Shown here: positions 47,970-59,233 of the stretch, piece by piece | Numbering within the stretch: position 1 is the stretch's first letter | Layout of the letters: each line of letters opens with the position of its first letter | Assembly: GCA_958298945.1 (NCBI GenBank) | Contig: OY282609.1 | Span: 12,568,326 to 12,632,325, forward strand | Origin: Atherix ibis | Taxonomy: Eukaryota; Arthropoda; Insecta; Diptera; Athericidae | Direction of reading: 5' to 3' | Length of the DNA: 64,000 nt | The notes under the pieces: model-generated | Told to the model about the DNA's origin: nothing | What the model saw: the letters and a program-made list of their open reading frames with translations, nothing else | The model's database searches: none | Position numbers and translations under genes: made by a program

Positions 47970-48165
47970 AAAGGCGTATACTAACAAACCAATCACAACC
48001 TCGATGCTTTCAACATTCGAAACGAAATTTCTGAAATAACACCAGAAGTCTATGAAAATGTTATGAAAAATGTGCTTAAAAGAGCTGAGCCTTTACGCCA
48101 TGACCAAAGGCAGGCATTTAATCAACGTCATATTTCATATATAATGTTAAAGACTATATAATCAA
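47970..48165 (+). pseudogene. Transposase C-terminus, 3' of the R1-like insertion
   Basis: Starts YLKEKAYTNKPITT and continues after a one-base shift with LDAFNIRNEISEITPEVYEN, VMKNVLKRAEPL and a tail ending at a stop near 48162. It follows the 5' piece with only the third-Asp block (LDYFLWG type) missing at the junction. Confidence 0.78.
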
Positions 48166-48812
48166 CTAATAAAGATAAATTAGAAAATTACATTTTATTT
48201 AAAAGTTATTAAGAAAAACTTCGACCTGGAACATAAAACGCACCCTGTAGTATTGTCGTAATGTGATTTTAGTTATAAATCAAGCATTTGAAGGAATCAG
48301 GCACCTAAGATTATTGTGAAAACTCAAGAGGATTTTTTCATTCACCTTTTACCTATTACTTAAATCATTTTTTACAAACCGATATTTGCTGGTGTCCAGC
48401 GGTACTTCGGCATACGAGTTTAATTCGTTCCGCAACCTTGCTCGTATTTCAAATTACTCGAATCTCAATGCAAATTTCCCCATTGAAATTAATTGAACTG
48501 CCATTAATCCATTCCAACCCCCAAAATGTTACCCCAGTTATTTTTGTTAATGTTTTTGAATAAGAAAAAATGCGTTTATAAATGACAAATATTGTACAAA
48601 AACATAATAAAAGAGAATCTAAAGAAATAAACTAGATTTATAAAGTGTTACTTTCACTTAATTTTCGTCACTGTTTTTCTCTTCACTGGTCTTTGCCTTT
48701 TTCGCCACGCTCTTCTCACTTTCACCTGTAGGCCATTTAAAAAAAAAACATGTCCAAGGAGGTTTGTTTCTTCCTCCCTTTCAGAATGTTCCGGAAATGA
48801 GTTAGACAAGTG

Positions 48813-50110
48813 TCATTGAATAGCTCCGATGCACGACCAGTTGCAAGTTTTTCTGGGTGTTTCTTTTCCACGAACTGTGAAACTCTCTCCCACATTCCCA
48901 AGATCTCCTTTATCTCCCTTGTAGAAATAACCTCCTGTAGAAATAACCTGGGTGTGCTCCTCGGCGAGCTCGTTCACGTCACTCTCATCCACCTCTAGAC
49001 CCATGAATTTCCACAGAGACACAATCTCCTCCTCTACTGATACACCGGGTTTGAATTCTTCGAAGGTTCTTTCGGCTACAGCTTCAGGCAACAGCTTCTT
49101 CCATGCAGAGGTCAAGGTCCTCGTTGTAACACCCAGCCACGCCTGATCAATAATTCTGAGGCAAATCACGATATTAAAGTGGTCCTTCAAGAACTCTCGA
49201 AGGGTGAGGTTTGTGTTCTCCGTCACCTCAAAGCAGCGCCGATCCATGGGCTGCAGGATGGGAGTGGTGTTGGGTGGTAGGTAGAGAAACTTTATAAACT
49301 TGAACTCTTCGAGGATGTCATCTTCGAGGTTCGGTGGATGAGCAGGAGCATTGTCGATGACGAGAAGGGCTTGCACGGGTAGGTTGTTTTCCTGTAGATA
49401 TTTCTTAACAGAAGGGCCAAAAACCAGGTTTATCCACTCCACAAAGAACTGTCAAATGTCAAATGTCAAACGTCAAATGTCAAATGTCAAATGTCAAATG
49501 TCACATAACATGTCAAATGTCAAATGTCAAATGTCCGATGTCAAACGTAAATGTCAAATGTCAAATGTCAAATGTCAAATGTCAAATGTCAAATGTCAAA
49601 TGTCAAATGTCAAATATCAAATTTCAATTGTCAATTTTCAAATGTCAAATGTCAAATTTCAAATGTCAAATGTCAAATGTCAAATGTCAAATTTTCTTTT
49701 AAAATCTTATGTGACTTAAACGTTCTGGGGTTTTCCGAATGGTATACGAGCAAAGGCCTAATCTTGCAGTCGCCACACGCATTTGCGAACAGTGCTAAAG
49801 TTAATTAATCTTACATGGGTTTGTGGTTTTCTCCTCTGCCGTTATGTAAGTCCTATTCGGCATCCTTTTCCAGAAGGACCCTGTCTCGTCACAGTTGAAG
49901 ACTTGCTGGGGGATATATACTTTGGCTTTTTTCAGTTCGGAAAACGTTTTAACGTAATCCTCAGCTGCCTTCACATCCGAAATTGCTGCCTCACCATGCG
50001 TGACGATGGAGTGAATGCCGGTCCTTTTCTTAAAGTTCTCAAACCAGCCCCAGCAGGCTTTAAACGAGTCTTCCGATGTCTCGCCAGTGGCTCCTTCTGT
50101 TTAAGCACTC
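48813..50110 (-). pseudogene. Tigger (TIGD1-like) transposase pseudogene
   Basis: Reading the minus strand from about 50110: SFKACWGWFENFKKRTGIHS, AISDVKAAEDYVKTFSELKK, VYIPQQVFNCDETGSFWKRM (first catalytic Asp), TYITAEEKTTNPCK, a decayed stretch, LVYHSENPRTFKSHK. After the minisatellite come QFFVEWINLVFGPSVKKYL, LLVIDNAPAHPPNLEDDIL (second Asp), LPPNTTPILQPMD (third Asp) and RRCFEVTENTNLTLREFLKD. The C-terminal half is open for over 200 codons; the tail diverges after TQVIST. The N-terminal CENP-B-type DNA-binding domain is absent. Confidence 0.87.
49450..49692. repeat. 7-bp minisatellite (TCAAATG)n inside the Tigger transposase
   Basis: About 33 copies of a 7-bp unit, some altered (GTCAATTTTC, ACATAACATG). 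Three units make 21 bases, so all frames stay open and read MSNVKCQ-type repeats, a by-product. It replaces roughly 20 codons expected between FKSHK and QFFVEWI. Confidence 0.92.
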
Positions 50111-50476
50111 CTTCTCTTAAAGCACAGTACATATCATGAACGTACTACGCTCATACTACCTCGACAAGTCAATAACTCGCACACCTTGCTCATGTTTTTC
50201 TATAATTTCATATTACCGTATGTGTCTGATCGTGGCCGACCCGCTAAGCCGATTGCTCGTATGTCAAATTTTCCTCGTATTTCAAAGCAAAAAATTGCTC
50301 GCTTGACGGCTTGTATCTCAACAAACTCAAGGTACCACTGTATTTATAGATCCGATATTCCAATTTATTCTAAATTCTTCTTTTTTAAATATGCTCGATT
50401 TTTACAAGGCAGTTTGTATCTATGCTGCAAAACTAAATTTAAAACAATTCAGAACAGATTTATCAAGCGGAGAATA

Positions 50477-51693
50477 CGAGGGTCATTCAACAAGTACTTA
50501 GCCTACAAAAGAAAAACGAAAATTTTGGAAAGGTGATGCTCTTACTTTTTTAACCCGTCCAAAAAATACATTTTCTCGAGGGAAGCTAAATAGGCCTCTG
50601 TGGCGACGATGACCTCCTCATTCGACCAAAATCTATTCCCGGCGAGTGATTTTTTCAGGTTTGGAAACAAAAAGTAGTCACAGGGGGCCAAATCTGGAGA
50701 GTACGGTGGATGGGGCAGCAATTCGTAGCGCAATTCGACCAATTTGGCCATGGCGACGGCGGAGGTGTGAGCCGGCGCGTTGTCGTGGTGGAACAGCACT
50801 TTTTTCTTCGCAAAGCGGGGCCGCTTTTCCCCCAATAAGTCAGCATAGTAGCGCCCCGTGATTGTTTTACCCTTCTCGAGGTAATCGATGTGGATCACAC
50901 CTTGTGAATCCCAGAAAACGGTGGCCATCACCTTTCCGGCCGATCGAACAGTCTTCGCCTTCTTCGGAGCACGTTCGCCGGGTGAAGTCCACTGTTTCGA
51001 CTGTTCCTTGGTCTCTGGTGTGTACCAGTGAATCCATGTTTCGTCGACGGTCACAAAACGACGCAAGAACTCCGCTGGATTGCGCTGAAACAGCGCCAAA
51101 CACGTCGCCGATGTGGTCTCACGGTTGCGCTTGTTTTCCGGTGTGAGCAAACGCGGCACCCATCGCGCCGACAGCTTTCTCATGCCCAGTTCTTCGTGTA
51201 GAATATGATGCACCGTTCCTACTGCGATGCCCACAGTCTCAGCTATCTCGTGAACCTTCAATCGACGGTCTGCCAACACGAGATCGTGCACTTTTTTAAC
51301 GTTTTCCTCCGTAGCAGCCGTTTTCGGGGCACCTGGGCGTGGCTCATCAAAACCGACATGCGGCCATGAACAAACTCGTTGAACCAATTCTTGACGGTCG
51401 CCATCGAAGGAGAAGAGTCACCATACACAGCATCTAAACGATCTTTGAATTCGCTGCGTGTTTTCTCTTCCAAAAACAAGAATCTAATCACCGAACGATA
51501 TTGTTATTTTTCCATTTTTGTGCAACCGACCGACACGCTCGCTTTCAAAGGTTCTCAAAACAAAACTAAATGAAGGGAATCGACTGAAACTTTGACAGTA
51601 GGCTACTAAAAGAATGTACTACACGATGGTAATATCTGTTGTGACAGCAGTTCCATCGGGCGGTGAGGCTAAGTACTTGTTGAATGACCCTCG
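50477..51693 (-). mobile_element. Irritans-like mariner, copy 1, minus strand
   Basis: Termini CGAGGGTCATTCAACAAGTA and its complement are perfect over 28 bp or more, with TA on both sides (50475-50476, 51694-51695). Length 1217 bp. About 50 bp near 50535 and a short internal segment near 50838 are missing compared with copy 2 (62462-63737). Confidence 0.92.
50542..51515 (-). pseudogene. Mariner transposase (DD34D, irritans-like), copy 1
   Basis: Reads MEK-stop-QYRSVIRFLFLEEKTRSE, then a frameshift near FVHGRMSVL, then a long open part: PRPGAPKTAATEENVKK, LSARWVPRLLTPENKR, FVTVDETWIHWYTPET (first Asp), SAGKVMATVFWDSQG, LFHHDNAPAHTSAVAMAK (second Asp) and HPPYSPDLAPCDYFLFPNL (third Asp, 34 residues after the second). 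It ends DGLKK-stop, where relatives read DGLKKLEHRW. All three Asp are intact, but the stop at codon 4, the frameshift and the loss of the C-terminus disable it. The stops at codon 4 and after DGLKK also occur in copy 2. Confidence 0.92.
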
Positions 51694-53610
51694 TAATATT
51701 AACGAAAGAAAATGTGTCAACAAAACTTTTACTCGCCTCCGCAAACCTTTCCATGTCATACATAGATCGTGATAACTATAACACACATACACAAGACCAT
51801 TAATTTCGGAAACTAGGACTGTGGTTTGCTTACAATAGATAGAAAAGAATTATATAATTACCTATAGAAACCAATATGGACTTATGGGCTAGAATTAAAT
51901 GCCTTCAGTCAAAAATACTTCATCAAATTGTTGTTGCATCCCTTTTATATTCACAGTAATCTTATTTATCTTGGCAAGTGAGTTCAATTCAGTGATGAAA
52001 ACTTTTTTTTAGCAACTCTTTATATATAACCCACCAGTCCTATATTTTTAAGTAAGTTAGCAGTATTCTTGGTTAAGCTTTCAGTCTTAAGGTGGTTAGG
52101 CTTTGGTCAACTGAATACTAAACCATGTTCTCCAAAGTTATTCAATATAAAAAAACATAGCAATTTGACTACTCGTTAGTCGGGAATGATTTTGCACAAA
52201 ATTTTTTAAACATCACAGTAATTTGTGAATTACTTTCGAAAAATGATTTGATAATAATTATACATTTCAGAACGCTTAAAAGCTCTCCATAATAATTCAA
52301 CCGCATATACTCACTATCAACTGTCAAATATCAACTGACAGAATGACAGTCAATAAAAATTGTCATAAAATTAAAAAAATCTGTATAGTCAAAAATCTAT
52401 GAAAAATATACTAGACGACTAACTTTTTACAGTTTTCAGACAGTTTTTTCAATAAAAATAAACTATTAAAAACAATTTACGTCTGCTGCTTGCCTTAAGA
52501 TATATTTTTTAATTAATTGGGAAAATGCAATTTATATTTTATAATTTTTTTTCTCAATTTAACATTTTAAAAATTATTTATATAATTTAATTTATTTTTG
52601 CTATTAAAAAATTTCGTGCAATAGAAAACTCTATTTTTTTCTTCCAACAAAGTATAAAGTTCGTCATTCCTAAAAATATTATATTAAAAATATTAGGAAA
52701 CTTTATCTCTCAACTCTTTAAAATCAAAATATATACGTAAAAGCAATTTCACTACTTATTACCTCCGAATAATATGCAAAAAAAATCCAAAAATGCATTT
52801 AACTGAAGTTGGCTGCATATTCGGTTGCGTTTATACAGTAAAGTGTGTTGGTTCATCGTGTATGTCTAGTCAATATAGTCTAAGTACTCCCCAAAGGAAT
52901 ACAAATATTCTGCTCCACTCAAAAGTGCTTGTGTAAATGCAGACAAAGTTCGTATTTTGGTGGCTGGGAAACTAAAAGGGCTAAAACTAACTGGAAATTA
53001 GTAACGACAATATTAATCAGACTGAAATTAGTGTGATCAACTTTGAATAGTTCGAAATACATATTGTCACTTTACTGATTCTTAATAGTATATTTACGTA
53101 AAATTATTTGTTTTGGAAGTGTGGATAAAATAAAAGATTTTAATTTTATGTTGAGCATCGACAAATTTTAATTTTGCGAAAATTCAAGTTAATAAAATTG
53201 ACTTTGTTAATAATAAAAATTGCATTCTCAACAATTTTGCAATAAATTGACGAATTATGCAATTCTCAGCTGAGCTTTTAGAGTAATTTTTTGTGTGCAT
53301 CAATACCCCTACACAGATAAAAAGCTCCTATTTGCAGGGGAAAAACTATACAGTCAAGTGTGGTGCCTGCGCAAAAAGGATCTCTTAACAAAATTAAGAG
53401 AATATTTTCTTGCAAGGAGTAGTTTTTGATATTTGTATACTTTTCGATTTATAGAGGATCAAAATGATTTCGCTAATTGAGCAGTGAGCCAGTCAGTTTG
53501 CATTGTGATTTAAGTGCAATGACTCGGCTTCTACCAATAAGGAAGCCGAAATTTATTTAAGTAACTGTCGTCATTTATTCACTTCAGTTTTTTAATCAAT
53601 TGTATTTAAT
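51694..53610. other. AT-rich intergenic stretch
   Basis: No gene, RNA or element is recognised. Confidence 0.45.
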
Positions 53611-54782
53611 ATTTTCAGTAGAAATTTCCAGTAAAAATTTTCAGTAAAAATTTTCAGTAAAAATTTTCAGTAAAAATTTTCAGTAAAAATTTTCAGTAAA
53701 AATTTTCAGTAAAAATTTTCAGTAAAAATTTTCAGTAAAAATTTTCAGTAAAAATTTTCAGTTTAAATTTTCAGTAAAAATTTTCAGTTTAAATTTTCTG
53801 TAGAAATTTTCAGTGGAAATTTTCAGCAGAAATTTTCAGTAGAAATTTTCAGTAGAAATTTTCAGTAGAAATTTTCAGTAGAAATTTTCAGTAGAAATTT
53901 TCAGTAGAAATTTTCAGTAGAAATTTTCAGTAGAAATTTTCAGTAGAAAATTTTCAGTAGAAAATTTTCAGTAGAAATTTTCAGTAGAAATTTTCAGTAG
54001 AAATTTTCAGTAGAAACTTGCAGTAGAAATTTTCAGTAGAAATTTTCAGTAGAAATTTTCAGTAGAAATTTTCAGTAGAAATTTTCAGTAGAAATTTTCA
54101 GTAGAAATTTTCAGTAGAAATTTTCCGTAGAAATTTTCAGTAGAAATTTTCAGTAGAAATTTTCAGTAGAAATTTTCAGTAGAAATTTTCAGTAGAAATT
54201 TTCAGTAGAAATTTTCAGTAGAAATTTTCAGTTGAAATTTTCAGTAGAAATTTTCAGTAGAAATTTTCAGTAGAAATTTTCAGTAGAAATTTTCAGTAGA
54301 AATTTTCAGTAGAAATTTTCAGTAGAAATTTTCAGTAGAAATTTTCAGTAGAAATTTTCAGTAGAAATTTTCAGTAGAAATTTTCAGTAAAAATTTTCAG
54401 TAGAAATTTTCAGTAAAAATTTTCAGTAGAAATTTTCAGTAGACATTTTCAGTAGAAATTTTCAGTAAAAATTTTCAGTGAAAATTTTCAGTAAAAATTT
54501 TCAGTAGAAATTTTCAGTAGAAATTTTCAGTAGAAATTTTCAGTAGAAATTTTTAGTAGAAATTTTCAGTAGAAATTTTCAGTAGAAATTTTCAGTAGAA
54601 ATTTTCAGTAGAAATTTTCAGTAGAAATTTTCAGTAGAAATTTTCAGTAGAAATTTTCAGTAGAAATTTTCAGTAGAAATTTTCAGTAGAAATTTTCAGT
54701 AGAAATTTTCAGTAGAAATTTTCAGTAGAAATTTTCAGTAAAAATTTTCAGTTGAAATTTTCAGTAGAACTTTTCAGTAAAA
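53611..54782. repeat. 13-bp satellite, TTTTCAGTAGAAA / TTTTCAGTAAAAA (array 4a)
   Basis: About 90 head-to-tail copies of a 13-bp unit. The first ~13 copies mostly have AAAAA and most later ones AGAAA; both share the core TTTTCAGTA. It is the most regular array in the window, with long runs of identical units. Confidence 0.95.
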
Positions 54783-56512
54783 ATATTTTAATTAAAAAAT
54801 ATTTTCAGTAAAAATATTTTCAGTAAAACTATTTTCAGTAAAAAATATTTTCTGTAAAAATAGTTTCAGTAAAAAATAATTTCTGTAAAAATATTTTCAG
54901 TAAAAAATATTTTCAGTAAAAAATATTTTCAGGAAAAATATTTTTTGTAAGAAAATTTTAAATGTTCAAAATATTTTCAGTAAAAAATATTTTCAGGAAA
55001 AATATTTTTAGTAAGAAAATTTTAACTGTTGAAAATATTTTCCGTAAAAAATATTTTCAGTATAAATATTTGCAGTAAAAAAAATTTTCAGTAAAAAATA
55101 TTTTCAGTAAAAAATATTTTCAGGAAAAATATTTTTAGTAAGAAAATTTTAACTGTTCAAAATATTTTCAGTAAAAAATATTTTCTGAAAAAATATTTTC
55201 AGTAAAAAATATTTTCAGTAAAAAATATTTTCAGGAAAGATATTTTTAGTAAGAAAATTTTAACTGTTCAAAATATTTCCAGTAAAAAATATTTTCTGTG
55301 AAAATATTTTCAGTATAAATATTTTCAGTAAAAAATATTTTCAGTAAAAAATATTTTCAGAAAAAATATTTTTAGTAAGAAAATTTTAACTGTTCAAAAT
55401 ATTTTCAGTAAAAAATATTTTCTGTAAAAATATTTTCAATAAAAAATATTTTCAGTAAAAAATATTTTCAGGAAAAATATTTTTAGTAAGAAAATTTTAA
55501 CTGTTCAAAATATTTTCAGTAAAAAATATTTTCAGTATAAATATTTGCAGTAACAAATATTTTCTGTAAAAATATTTTCAGTTAAAAATATTATCAGTAA
55601 AAAATATTTTCAGGAAAAATATTTTTAGTAAGAAAATTTTAACTGTTCAAAATATTTTCCGTAGAAAATATTTTCAGTATAATGCAAATATTTATATTTT
55701 CAGTAAAAAATATTTTCAGTAAAAAATATTTTCAATAAAAAATATTTTCAGGAAAAATATTTTTAGTAAGAAAATTTAAACTGTTCAAAATATTTTCAGT
55801 TAAAAATTCTTTCCGTAAAAATATTTTCAGTAAAAAATATTTTCAGTAAAAAATATTTTCAGGAAAAATATTTTTTGTAAGAAAATTTTAAATGTTCAAA
55901 ATATTTTCAGTAAAAAATATTTTCAGTAAAAAATATTTTCAGGAAAAATATTTTTAGTAAGAAAATTTTAACTGTTGAAAATATTTTCCGTAAAAAATAT
56001 TTTCAGTATAAATATTTGCAGTAAAAAAAATTTTCAGTAAAAAATATTTTCAGTAAAAAATATTTTCAGGAAAAATATTTTTAGTAAGAAAATTTAAACT
56101 GTTCAAAATATTTTCAGTAAAAAATATTTTCTGTAAAAATATTTTCAGTAAAAAATATTTTCAGTAAAAAATATTTTCAGGAAAAATATTTTTAGTAAGA
56201 AAATTTAAACTGTTCAAAATATTTTCAGTAAAAAATATTTTCAGTATAAATATTTGCAGTAACAAATATTTTCTGTAAAAATATTTTCAGTTAAAAATAT
56301 TATCAGTAAAAAATATTTTCAGGAAAAATATTTTTAGTAAGAAAGTTTTTACTGTTCAAAATATTTCCAGTAAAAAATATCAGTAAAAAATATTTGCAGT
56401 AAAAAATATCAGTAAAAAAATATTTTCAGTAAAAAAATTGTCAATGCAAAAATATTTTCAATAAAAAAAATTGTCAGTAGAAAAGTTTCCAGCATAAATT
56501 TTCAATAAAATT
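54783..56512. repeat. 16-17-bp satellite, TATTTTCAGTAAAAAA, with complex higher-order blocks (array 4b)
   Basis: Directly continues array 4a with a longer unit. A block GTAAGAAAATTTTAACTGTTC recurs every 60-145 bp. The variant TTTTTTGTAAGAAAATTTTAA at 54941 recurs at 55871 (930 bp), and TTTCTGTAAAAATATTTTCAG at 55561 recurs at 56270 (709 bp), showing segmental duplication with indels. Confidence 0.92.
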
Positions 56513-59157
56513 ACTTTTAATTTTCGTTAAATATCCGAAATTAGTTTTTTAAATAAATTTGACGTAATTTTTTTTTAATTTTCTTTGATATTTTCTTGAT
56601 GAAAACTTGTAGAAAGGTTTCTTTTCAAATTTTTGCATAACTATTTTTACAAAAAATTGAAAAAAGTATTTACTAAAAACTTTTATAAAAACTGTTATTA
56701 TAAATATTACCATTTTCCATAAACTGATTGAGTTTAATAAATAATATATAAATAAATTTTATTAATGTCGTATACATTTTGTTTACATTTGTTAAAAAAT
56801 GAAAAAGCAAACCATAAATAAATATTTCCCATGAAGACGAAATATACAAATAATTTCTGTTTTTGATCGTGGATACATGTTAAAATATCTTTGCAGACAG
56901 AATAATTAAGGAAAAAACCATTTAATTTCATGTTTTGACTGTTTCATTCAATATTGGCATTTCAAAGTAAAAAATCTTTAAGGGAATATGTATTTTTTAA
57001 TATTATATGAGAGTTTACGTTAAACATGAAAATAAATTCGTTTATTCTGGTGCCTTGATTTATTTTCGTAAAAGTTAGGGTAAACTGAAAAATATGCCGG
57101 AAGAAAATTTACTAACCAAATAATTGGTATCATATTAAAGGGGATGGAATATTATTGGGCCCAGAAGATATTTAGCTAAAAATAAATAAAAAGTACTCTG
57201 GAAAATTAAAAAATTTTCACAACTCCTTTTGATTTTTAAAGCATAAATAATCTCTGTTTTTAGTGCATATAGTCTTATAAGCGTTAGAGATACTTACTAT
57301 TGACGACGAATTATTATAAATAATCACGACCAACTAGAGATGATTTTGGTTTTTAGTGTACAATATATGAAATTTTTAGTTATTCATTAATAATGATTTA
57401 TTTTGTGGAAACAATTTTGCATAAATTCTGAATATATTGCAAAAATAAATTTACTATCAGTATTAAAAAGGATTATTTAAAACTATTCAATTATTGTTTT
57501 GACTTATTTTTTAATCTATTCATTATTATACAATCCTAATGTTCATAAGTTTGGATTATATTCAGACGTTATTAGGAACAAATTCGCAATAAATTGTTCT
57601 ATTAAGCATCATCAAATTGGTTTTTTTTTATTTAGTTTTGCATTAACTGCTATAAGTCGATGTGGACGTTTTGTAAAACCTTCAAAATGATAGCAGAACC
57701 CGAATATATTCGCGAAATTTTTTCCAATATATTTGCAAATTGTGCAATGATAACCACCATCATTCGAGGAAGCTGTATATATGAAAGATATTTCGTTATT
57801 TGACGTTCGATTTGCACACATGTGTCTATTATGTAACGGTTTGTGTCAAAAATGTCAAATGATAGGAAATATACTTGAAAATATGAAGCTTGGAAAATCA
57901 GTAATAATCTATTGGGAATAGTCAACAACGTGTATATATATATATATAGATATGTGTAGGGACTATATTCCATTCAGTTGAGGAAAAGTGAGCAGGCGAT
58001 GTGACAACATGGTGCAAGGACATAACCAAATGAAGAGTAATAAAAGGAGCTTCCCAAACAAAGCGCTGCATATACCATTTAAGTGTGTAAATCGTCATGG
58101 GATACGGATGAATAAAAAACATCCTTAGATAGCTGCTGTTGGATGCCAATGGTCGTGGAATAAATATTTTCGGAAAAGAAGATCGTACGAACATTACGAC
58201 TTTCTGAAATCTTTCAATATGACAAATTGTCTGTTTGTTCAAGGTATTATTGAGTAAGTCAACCGATGATATCTTGACACTTTACCTGCCATCGGCTCCT
58301 AGACAAATCCCTCTCAAGTGTGTGGTATGATGTATTGGATGGATTTTGCTTTGGCAATGAATACCTATAATTTTTTTTTTAACAAGTTCATATCCATACT
58401 ATCAATCATGTCTGCGTCATTTTTTTATACTGAAGAGCAATATTAAGGTCTGTCTGAATTTATATTTGAAAAATGTTGACTCAATAAAAATATTCGATTT
58501 TATACGTTTGTTAGTTACATTTCTTTTTAGTTTTCTCTGTCAATTTATTTATTCAATATTTGATAGAAAAAATTCATAGTCGATATAAGATTCTAACTTT
58601 AAATTATATAGCCAATACTATGTACCTATCCAAGTATTTATCCTCTCAGAATATGAAACGAAGTAACAATTTTGAATTAAATTCTATGCACGACTTCTAT
58701 TTGGTCGTATTTATGTTTTCGATTTCTCTAAAAAAAATATATTTTCAATATATTTTTTTATTTTATTCAGAGAATCTTTAAAGATTTGTTTTAAATAATT
58801 TTTTTAAAATTTAAAAAATTAGCCCCTTTTTTTTGTTAAAGAACTATTTTTTATACTATATAATTTTTAAGTAGTTTTTAGCAAAAGTTTAAAACTTCAA
58901 TTGCGTACAACTAGGAGATTATAGCTTTAAAAGAGTTTAATCACTTTCATATTTGGTGTCAGGGTTGTAGCCGCTAATAACAGGTAGGAAGAAAATAGCG
59001 TACTGAGCCTATTTTAGTCAGTTTAAAATATTTCGCTCGAAAATTCTGATCATAACATCGAATATTTTACTGTACAGAACAGTAGACTTGCAAGTCCTCA
59101 TATATTCTTCAGAAAGTTGGCTTTTCAGTATACATTATTATAAACTCTTCTTTCTCG
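56513..59157. other. AT-rich intergenic stretch
   Basis: No gene is recognised. A TA microsatellite lies at about 57932-57949. The segment at 57950-58330 is less AT-rich and unassigned. Confidence 0.45.
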
Positions 59158-59233
59158 TTTAGGAAGAGGATCCTTTGAAGAATTTTTGGCCCCTATATAA
59201 GTATGGACGGTTTCGGAGCTTATTTTTTATATA
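59158..59233 (+). pseudogene. Non-LTR retrotransposon RT tail, 5' piece, cut by mariner
   Basis: Reads FRKRIL-stop-RIFGPYISMDG, matching the FERKILRRIFGP block found near the C-terminus of many endonuclease/reverse-transcriptase proteins. The mariner at 59234-60481 interrupts it, and the frame family resumes at 60484. Confidence 0.55.

Larger units (their letters stand above)
46510..48251 (+). mobile_element. Tc1/mariner DD41D-type remnant split by an R1-like insertion
   Basis: Transposase pieces lie on both sides of the retrotransposon at 46971-47968 and continue each other. The probable right terminus is AAAACGCACCCTGTA near 48251. No left terminus is visible, and the N-terminal half of the transposase is missing. 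Confidence 0.75.
48397..50340 (-). mobile_element. Tigger/pogo-like DNA transposon, minus strand
   Basis: Ends CAGCGGTACTTCGG on the left and GGTACCACTG on the right, complementary over the outer bases, with TA after the right end (left flank TC). The 1.94-kb element encodes a TIGD1-like transposase remnant and carries a 7-bp minisatellite. Confidence 0.85.

Noticed and set aside
49351..49808. MSNVKCQ-repeat protein
   Set aside because: Translation of the 7-bp minisatellite inside a dead transposase.
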